From NCBI RefSeq assembly GCF_019336435.1, contig NZ_JAHWXQ010000002.1, positions 1,054,001-1,118,000 on the forward strand: a DNA stretch of 64,000 nucleotides, in the 5' to 3' direction. Numbering within the stretch: position 1 is the first letter of the stretch; every line of letters starts with the position of its first letter. Under the pieces are notes generated by a model. The model made no database searches. It was not told where the DNA came from and saw only the letters and a program-made list of their open reading frames with translations. Below are positions 37,899-45,729 of the stretch, in pieces. The stretch comes from Pontibacter populi (lineage in GTDB: Bacteria; Bacteroidota; Bacteroidia; Cytophagales; Hymenobacteraceae). The position numbers were made by a program, and so were the translations under genes.

Positions 37899-39107
37899 AT
37901 GAAAAAGTTATTTCTTTCTTTTGCCGGCATCGGTATGCTGGCCCTGTTTTCGTTGCCTGCTCATGCACAATTCGATATCGGCAACAAGATCAAAAACAAA
38001 GTAAACCAGAAAATTGATCAGAAGATTGATAAAGGTGTTGATGATGCCGTAGATGGTAAAAAGAAGGTAGCCGGTAACAAGGCAGCCAAAGGCGAAGCAG
38101 CCAGCGATGGCAGTGGTGCAGCCGCCGAAACAGAACCAGGTAAAGTAAAAGCCTGGACCAAGTATGATTTCGTACCTGGTAACAAAGTTATTTTTTCTGA
38201 TAACCTGGCAGCCGAGGAAGTAGGCGAATTTCCGTCGCGCTGGGATTTGAATGAAGGGAATGCTGAAGTTGCTGTGCTGGGTAAAGAAAAAGCTATAAAC
38301 CTGCTTAGCTATGGCACCAGCGTGCAGCCTCTTATGACTAAAGCAGAATACCTGCCCGCAACTTTTACCGTTGAGTTTGACATCTTTTTCGACTCCGACA
38401 ACCCCAACGTCGCGTACGAAATTTACCTTGTCCCTGAATCCCATAACTACGACGAAGCCAAATACGGTGATTTCCTGGACCCGATCTCGATCAGGGCTAA
38501 CGGTGTTCGGTTTAAGGACTTTGGCTCAGAATCGGAAGAATTGAAAGCGCAGGAAATAAAGAACCAGTGGCGCCATGTGGCCATTGCGTTTAACAAGCGC
38601 AGCATGAAGGTATACCTCGATAACCAGCGCCTGATAAATATACCAAATGTAAAAGGCACCCCTACTGCCCTGCGCATCGAAATAGATAAACGCATTGAAG
38701 CCAACACTATGGTAAAGAATGTGCTGGTAGCGGAAGGCGGCAAAAAACTATACGACCAGGTAATGGCAGATGGTAAAATAGTAACCTACGGAATTAAGTT
38801 TGATGTGAATCAGGCAACTATACGCCCGGAATCTGCGGGCACGCTGGCCGACATAGCCAAACTGATGGAAGAGCAGCCAACCCTTAAATTTACGGTAGAA
38901 GGCCATACTGACAGCGACGGCGATGACAAAACAAACCTGAAACTAAGTCAGCAGCGGGCCGAAGCAGTAAAAACCCACTTAGTAGCTCAGGGCATTAAAG
39001 CTGACCGACTGGAAGCTAAAGGCATGGGAGAAACCAAGCCAATTGATAAGAACAGTACCCCGGAAGCCAAAGCCAATAACCGCCGTGTAGAGTTTGTGAA
39101 GCGCTAA
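37899..39107 (+). CDS. OmpA-family protein with LamG-like and charged linker regions
   Basis: This 402-residue protein has a signal peptide (MKKLFLSFAGIGMLALFSLP, cleaved after AHA), a Lys/Asp-rich segment of short repeats (IGNKIKNKVNQKIDQKIDKG, about 27-46), a beta-rich central domain (about 90-285, FTVEFDIFFDSDNPNVAYEI, WRHVAIAFNKRSMKVYLD) that looks like a concanavalin/LamG fold, and a C-terminal OmpA domain with FDVNQATIRPES, VEGHTDSDGDD and NNRRVEFVKR. The OmpA domain should bind peptidoglycan, holding the protein at the cell wall. The ligand of the middle domain is unknown. It ends in a 19-bp perfect terminator. Confidence 0.8.
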   Translation: MKKLFLSFAGIGMLALFSLPAHAQFDIGNKIKNKVNQKIDQKIDKGVDDAVDGKKKVAGNKAAKGEAASDGSGAAAETEPGKVKAWTKYDFVPGNKVIFSDNLAAEEVGEFPSRWDLNEGNAEVAVLGKEKAINLLSYGTSVQPLMTKAEYLPATFTVEFDIFFDSDNPNVAYEIYLVPESHNYDEAKYGDFLDPISIRANGVRFKDFGSESEELKAQEIKNQWRHVAIAFNKRSMKVYLDNQRLINIPNVKGTPTALRIEIDKRIEANTMVKNVLVAEGGKKLYDQVMADGKIVTYGIKFDVNQATIRPESAGTLADIAKLMEEQPTLKFTVEGHTDSDGDDKTNLKLSQQRAEAVKTHLVAQGIKADRLEAKGMGETKPIDKNSTPEAKANNRRVEFVKR

Positions 39108-39124
39108 ACTATAGTTAACCATCA

Positions 39125-39172
39125 TAAATGCCTGACGCCTGCAACTATAAAAGTGCAGGCGTCAGGCATTTA
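39125..39172 (+). terminator. Terminator with 19-bp perfect stem
   Basis: TAAATGCCTGACGCCTGCA (39125-39143) pairs exactly with 39154-39172; the loop is ACTATAAAAG, a half palindrome. The flanking 39107-39404 gap holds three exact AACTATAGTT (39107, 39285, 39327) and several near copies and no gene. Confidence 0.88.
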
Positions 39173-39404
39173 TTAGCTATCCGGGAACAGGCCTATAGTT
39201 ATGCAGGTATAGTTTGGATTACCTGAACTGCAAGTACACTCAACTAATGCAGCCTCAAAACTATAATTAGCTGCCGGAATCACCAACTATAGTTGCCCTT
39301 CCCTACTAATAAACTGCCATTCGCTAAACTATAGTTTGCCTCCGCCCGAAAACATTATATCTCATTTACGTTAGATAGTGTCAGGATTATATTCTTGATA
39401 ACCT

Positions 39405-40997
39405 ATGAAACTGATATACCTGCAGGCACTGCTTGTATTGTTACTTACAACTATAACCGGCTGCGCCCGGAAGAATTTTTACGCTGAAACACCCGTTACC
39501 GACCCTGCTGTTTATAAGCAACTGCACCAAAACCCGGATGCTTTTGATAGTGTTACTGTGCAGGCTGGCAAACATTATAAACGTGGCGCCCTGCACAGGC
39601 TGTTCTGGGGAACACATTACCGCCCCGTCTGGACAACTCCTGTCACCCTGCCCCTTTTCGATAAGACTAAAATAAAGGGTGGCCTTAAATTTGAAAAACT
39701 GGGTGGCGGTTTCCAGACAACCAGCATGACGCTTACCGACAGTTCTGGCTTTTCGTATGCGCTCCGCTCCATTGATAAAGACCCTGTAAGCGTGGTGCCG
39801 GGCATATGGCACAAAACGTTCGTGGCCAATATTCTCCGCGACCAGACTTCAGCCATAAATCCTTATGGTGCGTTGGTTGTAGCTCCACTAGCCGAGGCTG
39901 CCGGCATACCGCACTCCACGCCTACTTATTATTACGTGCGCCCCGACGACGACACTTTTGGCGAACATAATGCGCGCTTCAGTGATAATGTATTTATGCT
40001 GGAGGAGAAATACGACGGCAAAGATGCTATTACACCCGCTCTTGGAGATGCTGTGGATTTAGTTGGCTCTGAAGTTGTGCTGAACAAGCGTTTTGAGGAA
40101 GACGACCATTTTATAGACCAGCAAACCTTTGCCAAAGCCCGCCTGCTAGACCTGCTCCTAAACGACTGGGACCGCCACGAAGGGCAATGGGACTGGGCCG
40201 AATATAAAAAGGGGAGCAATACTATTTACAAACCTATCCCTAAAGACCGCGATAATGTTTTCTACCGTTTCCAGGACGGTATTATTCCCTGGATATTCAG
40301 CCGCAACTGGGCAATCCGTAAGTTTGAGTCTTTTGATGATGAGTTTAACGACGTGTATGCCCTTACGATGAACTCTGAGTTCCTGGATGAGCGTGCCCTG
40401 GCCCAGGTAACGCGTCAGCAGTTCGATTCGGTAGCTGTTGAGCTGCAAAAGGTACTTACCGATGAGGTGATAGAAAATGCTGTAAAACAATTTCCGGCTC
40501 CCATCTATAAACTGGAAGGCGAAACAACCTCCCGAAAGCTCCGTAACCGCCGCGATAAACTGCGCGAAGCTGCCGCTGAATTTTATGAGATACTTGCCAA
40601 AGAGCCATTTGTAGTTGGTACCGACGAAGAAGACAAATTTAAAGTAAAACGCCTGAACAACGACGAGACGCTGGTAACTGTAACCCGCAAATCAGATGAT
40701 GTGGTTACTTTCAGACGCACTTTTTTACGCAACGAAACCAAAGAGATAAAACTATTTGGCCTCGCCGACGACGATGAATTTGAAATAGAAGGTGAAGTAG
40801 AGAGAGGCATTAAGGTAATTATAGTTGGCGGCCGCGGCGAAGATGAGATAAAAGACAAATCAAAAGTAAAACGTGGTGGCAAAAAGACCTGGGTATACGA
40901 TACCAGCCGCGGCACAGAAATAGAAGCCGGCCCCGAAACGAAAGACAAAACCACCCGCGACATCAGAGTCCACGCCTTTGACCGCGAAGGATTTTGA
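39405..40997 (+). CDS. Lipoprotein with possible atypical kinase-like fold (copy 1)
   Basis: This 530-residue protein has a lipobox TITGC with Cys20, so it is an envelope lipoprotein. Its N-terminal part carries HYKRGALHRLFWGTHYRPVW (57-76), then YALRSIDKDP (118-127), LLNDWDRHEGQW (251-262) and PKDRDNVFY (279-287). The order Lys...DxDRHxxxW...DxDN resembles the lysine, catalytic loop and metal aspartate of Fam20/CotH/PI-kinase-like folds; this is inference from motif order. The C-terminal 100 residues are beta-rich with one GGRGEDEIK, an RTX-like nonapeptide. From memory, the domain also occurs in long Bacteroidota proteins next to metallophosphatase and barrel domains. It is the first of a tandem pair, 16 bp before its paralogue. 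Confidence 0.7.
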   Translation: MKLIYLQALLVLLLTTITGCARKNFYAETPVTDPAVYKQLHQNPDAFDSVTVQAGKHYKRGALHRLFWGTHYRPVWTTPVTLPLFDKTKIKGGLKFEKLGGGFQTTSMTLTDSSGFSYALRSIDKDPVSVVPGIWHKTFVANILRDQTSAINPYGALVVAPLAEAAGIPHSTPTYYYVRPDDDTFGEHNARFSDNVFMLEEKYDGKDAITPALGDAVDLVGSEVVLNKRFEEDDHFIDQQTFAKARLLDLLLNDWDRHEGQWDWAEYKKGSNTIYKPIPKDRDNVFYRFQDGIIPWIFSRNWAIRKFESFDDEFNDVYALTMNSEFLDERALAQVTRQQFDSVAVELQKVLTDEVIENAVKQFPAPIYKLEGETTSRKLRNRRDKLREAAAEFYEILAKEPFVVGTDEEDKFKVKRLNNDETLVTVTRKSDDVVTFRRTFLRNETKEIKLFGLADDDEFEIEGEVERGIKVIIVGGRGEDEIKDKSKVKRGGKKTWVYDTSRGTEIEAGPETKDKTTRDIRVHAFDREGF

Positions 40998-41013
40998 TTT
41001 AAAGTAAACTATA

Positions 41014-42642
41014 ATGCCCTTGTTACAGATACAGTATATCCCTAAAGTAGTATCCTTACTAATTATTTTGTTAGTAATGGCCGGTTGTCAACGCTATCCG
41101 CATTCGGTTCGGCAGGTTGCACAAGCTCCTGCAGACGCAGCACTGGTAACCAACTATACCGACAGCACGATAACCTTACCCGCCGGAGCACACTATAAGC
41201 GCGGCGCGCTGCACACCCTGTTGTACGGAAGGCATTACCGCAATGCCTGGTACACCCCCGTTAACATTAGGGTACTGGACATAAGTACCGCCCATGGAGG
41301 CTTGCAGCCACTTAAAATGGGCGGCAGCCGGCAAACCGTAAGCCTGCGCATGCAAACCAAAGACAGTACCGAGTATGTATTACGATCTATAGATAAGGAA
41401 CCCGCCGGGGCCTTGTCGCCGAGGTGGCAGAAGAGCTACGTTGCTAACATTGCCCGCGATGCCACCAGCGCTACGCTCCCATACGCCGCCCTTGTTCTAC
41501 CGGGCATGGCAGCAGCCGTGGGTATTTACCACACCGACCCGGAACTGGTTTACATTCCGCACGATCCTCAGCTGGGCGAGTACCTGGATGAGATGGGTGG
41601 AACTATAGTTTTAATGGAACGAAGGCCGGATGGCAAGCAGAAGGATAACCCCAGGATGGGAAATGCTGAGAAGGTAAAAAGCACCCGGTCTATGCTAACC
41701 GAACGTCTCTCTGATAACGACACCAAAATAGACGCCCGTAATTACCTCCGTGCCCGCTTGTTTGATATGCTGATAGGTGACTGGAGCCGGCATGAAGACA
41801 ACTGGCGCTGGGCTGAACTGGAACCAACGGATGACGCATACACCTATCGGCCTGTGCCCCGCGACCGCGACAATGTGTTCTATAAGCTGCACGATGCGCC
41901 CATTCCCTGGCTCACGCACATATTAAAATTCAAGCCGCACTTCAGAACATACCGTAAGCGTGTTGGCAACCTCGAGAAACTGAACTATAACGCGCGTCAC
42001 CTGGATGCTCTCATTCTTTCAGAACTAAGTCAGCAGGATTGGATTGAAATTGCCGACAGCGTAAAAACAGCCTTAGCTGACCAGGTTATCGAAAGCTCGT
42101 TCAGAAAGATGCCGGACACGATCTATAGTTTAACAGCTGAACCTATCATTGAAAAACTAAAAGTCCGAAGGGATAACGTAAAAGAGATAGCTAAGGACTA
42201 CTATAGCATACTGGCTAAAGACGCTCTTATAGTTGGCAGCGATAAGCACGAACGCTTTATAGTTAAGGTGCTTAATAAAAACGAAGTACAGGTGCAGGTG
42301 TATAAAACCAATAAGGACGAAGAAGTAAAGCGGCTTTTATTTGAGAGAACATTTAACGCCAGGCAAACCAAAAACATTATTCTTTACGGTCTCGATGGCA
42401 AGGATCATTTTGTGCTGGAGGGAGATGCGGACCCGGAAATAACTATCAGCATCTGGGGTGGCGAAGGCGAAGATACTTATACAGCTGAAAGCAAAAAGAA
42501 AAGCAACCGCATTTTCATAAACGACAGCACCTATGGCAACAACTATAAAGCCGGAGACAGGGCCAGAGTAAAGCACAACGATAACCTACGCGCCAAGGAC
42601 TTTACAGGAGCAGGCTTTTTACTACACTTCTACCTCGATTAA
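41014..42642 (+). CDS. Lipoprotein with possible atypical kinase-like fold (copy 2)
   Basis: This 542-residue lipoprotein (lipobox VMAGC, Cys25) is a paralogue of the preceding gene. It keeps HYKRGALHTLLYGRHYRNAW (60-79), YVLRSIDKEP (121-130), DWSRHEDNW (256-264) and PRDRDNVFY (282-290), and the beta-rich tail with GGEGEDTYT. In the loop the Asp-Arg-His of copy 1 is Ser-Arg-His (residue 258), while the aspartate two residues earlier is kept. If the kinase idea is right this change may weaken or end catalysis. An exact AACTATAGTT lies in the coding sequence (41601). It ends at a terminator shared with the minus-strand gene. Confidence 0.7.
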   Translation: MPLLQIQYIPKVVSLLIILLVMAGCQRYPHSVRQVAQAPADAALVTNYTDSTITLPAGAHYKRGALHTLLYGRHYRNAWYTPVNIRVLDISTAHGGLQPLKMGGSRQTVSLRMQTKDSTEYVLRSIDKEPAGALSPRWQKSYVANIARDATSATLPYAALVLPGMAAAVGIYHTDPELVYIPHDPQLGEYLDEMGGTIVLMERRPDGKQKDNPRMGNAEKVKSTRSMLTERLSDNDTKIDARNYLRARLFDMLIGDWSRHEDNWRWAELEPTDDAYTYRPVPRDRDNVFYKLHDAPIPWLTHILKFKPHFRTYRKRVGNLEKLNYNARHLDALILSELSQQDWIEIADSVKTALADQVIESSFRKMPDTIYSLTAEPIIEKLKVRRDNVKEIAKDYYSILAKDALIVGSDKHERFIVKVLNKNEVQVQVYKTNKDEEVKRLLFERTFNARQTKNIILYGLDGKDHFVLEGDADPEITISIWGGEGEDTYTAESKKKSNRIFINDSTYGNNYKAGDRARVKHNDNLRAKDFTGAGFLLHFYLD

Positions 42643-42670
42643 CCCGACAACTATAGTTCGCAAAAATGCA

Positions 42671-42704
42671 AAGCGGGCAGCACCTTTCCAGGTGCTGCCC
42701 GCTT
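42671..42704. terminator. Bidirectional terminator
   Basis: AAGCGGGCAGCACCT (42671-42685) pairs exactly with AGGTGCTGCCCGCTT (42690-42704). It lies between two convergent genes. Confidence 0.88.
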
Positions 42705-42729
42705 ATGTTATAGGTTAAGCTATGTTAGT

Positions 42730-43278
42730 TTAACGATCTTTCTTGTTTGTATCCTGGCCACTATCGCTGCCGCTACGGTTGTTTTGGTCCTTAGCGTTTT
42801 GTGCGCCCTGGCCCTGCTGCTGGCTCGATGTAGCACCACTGCCCTTCATACCGGTGTCGGTAGCGCCTTGGCGGTTAGCCTGATTCGGATCGTTCTGATT
42901 CTGGCCTTGTCCGCTACGCTGCTGACTACCTTGCTGGCCACTCATGCCTGAGCTCTGGCTGCCGCTCATTCCGGAACTTTGGCTGCCTTGCTGACCGCTC
43001 ATACTCGAACCCTGGCTGCCCTGTTGGCCACTCATGCCCGAACGCTGGCTTCCTTGGGATTGTTGGCCGCTGTTCTGACCCTGCATACTTCCGGATTGCT
43101 GGCTACCCTGTGGCTGGTTCTGAGAACCTTGCTGCTGGCCTCTGTTCTGGCCCTGGCTACCTTGCTGCTGACTTCCTTGCGGTTGCTGGCTTCCGCCCTG
43201 CTGATTTTTGTTTGATTGCTGATCTTTTTCAGATCTCTTATTTCCTTCCTGTCCCTGGTTTTTTTCCTGGTCTTTCAT
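42730..43278 (-). CDS. Low-complexity Gly/Ser/Gln-rich protein
   Basis: This 182-residue protein is almost all Gln, Gly, Ser and Asn with no hydrophobic core, built of degenerate repeats such as SGMSGQQGSQ (residues about 78-118) and QGSQQ. The N-terminus MKDQEKNQGQEGNKRSEKDQ and the C-terminus are charged. It has no signal peptide, so it is cytosolic and disordered. Its composition fits the hydrophilin idea (high Gly, strongly hydrophilic), which is associated with water-loss stress; it could also be a phase-separating scaffold. No known family is claimed. Its convergent partner is the kinase-like lipoprotein. Confidence 0.7.
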   Translation of the reverse strand: MKDQEKNQGQEGNKRSEKDQQSNKNQQGGSQQPQGSQQQGSQGQNRGQQQGSQNQPQGSQQSGSMQGQNSGQQSQGSQRSGMSGQQGSQGSSMSGQQGSQSSGMSGSQSSGMSGQQGSQQRSGQGQNQNDPNQANRQGATDTGMKGSGATSSQQQGQGAQNAKDQNNRSGSDSGQDTNKKDR

Positions 43279-43381
43279 AGCTTGTATAATTAAAGTACTT
43301 AAAAAAATTAATGCCGGCTTTGTGCCTGCTTAACTTAATTAAATACGTTCCCGAGCTATTTTAGTCTGAATCGGAAGAGAA

Positions 43382-44137
43382 TTACAGGTTTTTGTTTACC
43401 ACCGTAGCAGATGCCTGTGCAGCCGGAAGTATCATTACCTCGGCCAGGTTTACATGTGGAGGGCGGCTAACTATAAAAGCGATCAGGTCAGCGATGTCGT
43501 CTGCCTTAAGCGGCTGATAGCCCTGGTAAACACCAGCGGCACGCTCCTTATCTCCCTTAAATCTTACTTCCGAAAACTCGGTCTCTACCAGGCCCGGGTT
43601 AACTTCCGAAACTTTGATACCTGTAGTTATAAGATCGATGCGCATAGCTTTTGAGAGCGCATCTACAGCGAATTTAGAGGCACAGTACACATTACCATTG
43701 GCATAAACTTCCTTACCGGCAATAGACCCGATATTGATTATATGTCCGCGGCCCTGTTTCTGCATAAACGGGATCACTGCATGGCTCACATATAGCAAAC
43801 CTTTCACGTTAATGTCCAGCATGGCATCCCAGTCTTCCAGGCTGCCTTCCTGTATCGGAGACAGCCCGTGGGCGTTACCCGCATTATTAACCAGCACGTC
43901 TATCTGTTGCCATTCTTCCGGCAACGAGGCAATAGCAAATTGTACGGCTTCTTTGTTCCGCACATCAAACAGCAAAGGCAATACAGTGGTTACGCCTTCC
44001 AGTTCCTGCTGCAGTTCTTCGAGGCGCTCTTTACGGCGGCCTGTTACAATAAGTTGGTATCCTTGTTTTGCCAGTGCAATAGCTGTAGCGCGGCCTATTC
44101 CGGAAGTAGCTCCGGTTACTAGTGCTATTTTAAACAT
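43382..44137 (-). CDS. Short-chain dehydrogenase/reductase (YdfG type)
   Basis: This 251-residue Rossmann-fold oxidoreductase shows TGATSGIGRATAIALAKQG (8-26), NNAG, and the catalytic YCASK with a Ser two strands before (NIGSIAGK). RRKERLEELQ after the first strand suggests NADP preference, as in YdfG. Substrate is unknown; the family commonly handles small alcohols and hydroxy acids. It ends 5 bp from porT on the same strand, so is probably cotranscribed. Confidence 0.88.
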   Translation of the reverse strand: MFKIALVTGATSGIGRATAIALAKQGYQLIVTGRRKERLEELQQELEGVTTVLPLLFDVRNKEAVQFAIASLPEEWQQIDVLVNNAGNAHGLSPIQEGSLEDWDAMLDINVKGLLYVSHAVIPFMQKQGRGHIINIGSIAGKEVYANGNVYCASKFAVDALSKAMRIDLITTGIKVSEVNPGLVETEFSEVRFKGDKERAAGVYQGYQPLKADDIADLIAFIVSRPPHVNLAEVMILPAAQASATVVNKNL

Positions 44138-44142
44138 CAGTC

Positions 44143-44916
44143 TTATTCAAAGAAAAGGATGAGTGAAATATTATGGTTTGTCTGCTTTTGCAGCAGATGA
44201 CTATACTGGCTTTGTGTGAGCTTGTGCTGGTTTATTAAACCATGCGAAAAACGTATTTCCGGCGCAAACTTAAAGAACGGGTAAAACATATCTACCCCAA
44301 ATCCATATTCAAGGGCCAGGTCAAATTTCTCTACAGCAAGGCCCTGATCCGGGTTTTCGTCGCTTTTGCCACTGCCCAGGTCTATGCCCGGCTTAATGCC
44401 ACCCACCAGGTACATGCGCGCGTTGGTACGGCGCTTTGCTTTATACTTCAGCAGTAGCGGCAGCTCTACCATTGTTGAGCTTATCACTTTATCCACTGTC
44501 TGAATTTCGCCGGTCTCCTGGGGCATATTCGTAAACTCGATCTTACGGCTGTAAAATCCTACCCCGGGCACAAAACGCACATCGAGGTTATCGGCAATAC
44601 GCACATTAAGCACCAGACCAGTATAAAAACCAGGACTGAACTTGGCATTTACATTGGTAGTACCTTCACCGCCGGATGGGTCTGCCGCCAGTTGATCGGC
44701 GTACTCCTGCGAGTGGTCTATTACATAGCGGGTAAGTGGTGCCGACAGGTAAAACCCGTAGTGGATTAACTTCTGATCATAGTCAGCTTTATTAAGTGTG
44801 TTCAACTTTTTCTGGGCCTGCAGTACCGGAGCACTTAATAGCAATGCCAGTAAAGTAAACAGTGTTATTTTCGTCCGGTGTAAATGGAGCTTATGCCAAA
44901 TGTGAGTGAATGCCAT
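44143..44916 (-). CDS. porT: PorT/SprT-like outer-membrane protein (type IX secretion)
   Basis: This 257-residue protein has a signal peptide with a basic n-region ([20 protein letters not shown], cleavage near QAQ) and an eight-strand barrel-like sequence ending in SLILFFE. It matches the PorT (SprT) proteins of the type IX secretion/gliding system in length and in the conserved [11 protein letters not shown] segment. Its start overlaps the last 52 bp of ubiE; this linkage is known in Bacteroidota. Other T9SS genes are not in the window except the PorE-like gene. Confidence 0.75.
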   Translation of the reverse strand: MAFTHIWHKLHLHRTKITLFTLLALLLSAPVLQAQKKLNTLNKADYDQKLIHYGFYLSAPLTRYVIDHSQEYADQLAADPSGGEGTTNVNAKFSPGFYTGLVLNVRIADNLDVRFVPGVGFYSRKIEFTNMPQETGEIQTVDKVISSTMVELPLLLKYKAKRRTNARMYLVGGIKPGIDLGSGKSDENPDQGLAVEKFDLALEYGFGVDMFYPFFKFAPEIRFSHGLINQHKLTQSQYSHLLQKQTNHNISLILFFE

Positions 44917-45587
44917 TTTGTAGATTTAAAACCAACCTTTTCATAGATGTTAAGAAATGCCTGCCCGTCCGGGAAAGCCTGCACTGACTCGGGCAGGTAC
45001 GTGTATGCAGCATTATCCTTTGAAACGAACTTACCTATCATTGGTAGTATATTCCGAGAATAAAAATGGTACAATTGTTTCATCGGGAAGCTGCGCGGAT
45101 TTGAAAACTCCAGCACCACGGCCATGCCGCCCGGTTTTAGTACACGGTACATCTCTGCCAGCCCTTTCTCCAGGTTCTCGAAGTTGCGCACCCCAAAGGC
45201 TACGGTAATTGCATCAAAGGAGTTATCCTCGAAAGGCAGATTTTCCGAATCGCCATACAGTAACTCTATTTTGCTGGTCAGCCCTTTTTTAGCCAGTTTC
45301 TCACGCCCCACAGCCAGCATCCCTTCCGATATATCCACGCCGGTAATTTTATCAGGGTTCAGGCGCAATGTCTCTATCGCGAAATCTGCGGTTCCGGTGG
45401 CAATATCCAGTACTTGTTTTGGTTTGATCGGGGCCAGCAGGCTTACTGCTTTCTTGCGCCAGATAATATCGATGCCAGCACTCAGGAAGTGATTCAGGAA
45501 ATCGTATTTGCCGGCAATATTGTTAAACATAGTTGCCACCTGCGATTTCTTATCGCCGTTCTGGTCTTTATAAGGTACTACTGCCAT
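44865..45587 (-). CDS. ubiE: Demethylmenaquinone methyltransferase
   Basis: UbiE/MenG methylates demethylmenaquinone, the last step of menaquinone synthesis. The 240-residue form from the ATG at 45587 has [20 protein letters not shown], the SAM motif [14 protein letters not shown], and [21 protein letters not shown] longer start at 45614 would place coding sequence on the -7 box TATTTTTG (45619-45612 on the minus strand), so 45587 is preferred. Its 3' end overlaps the start of porT by 52 bp. Confidence 0.95.
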   Translation of the reverse strand: MAVVPYKDQNGDKKSQVATMFNNIAGKYDFLNHFLSAGIDIIWRKKAVSLLAPIKPKQVLDIATGTADFAIETLRLNPDKITGVDISEGMLAVGREKLAKKGLTSKIELLYGDSENLPFEDNSFDAITVAFGVRNFENLEKGLAEMYRVLKPGGMAVVLEFSNPRSFPMKQLYHFYSRNILPMIGKFVSKDNAAYTYLPESVQAFPDGQAFLNIYEKVGFKSTKWHSLTFGISSIYTGRK

Positions 45588-45650
45588 AGTTGCAATTAAA
45601 AAGTATACAGGCAAAAATACGCCACCTAGAATTATAATACACGGTTTATT

Positions 45651-45684
45651 AAAAAAAACAGGCCGGGCAAATACCCGGCCTGTT
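45651..45684 (-). terminator. Terminator of the PorE-like gene
   Basis: AACAGGCCGGG (45657-45667) pairs exactly with CCCGGCCTGTT (45674-45684); an eight-base A-run on the left makes a T-run on the minus strand. An exact AACTATAGTT (45721) adjoins the stop codon. Confidence 0.9.
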
Positions 45685-45729
45685 CTGTTATAGTTTGCTG
45701 ATAGCCTTTAAAGCTCTCTGAACTATAGT

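Noticed and set aside
42979-43215. Leu/Ala-rich plus-strand frame opposite the Gly/Ser/Gln protein
   Set aside because: A mirror of repeat DNA; composition is an artefact of the repeats.
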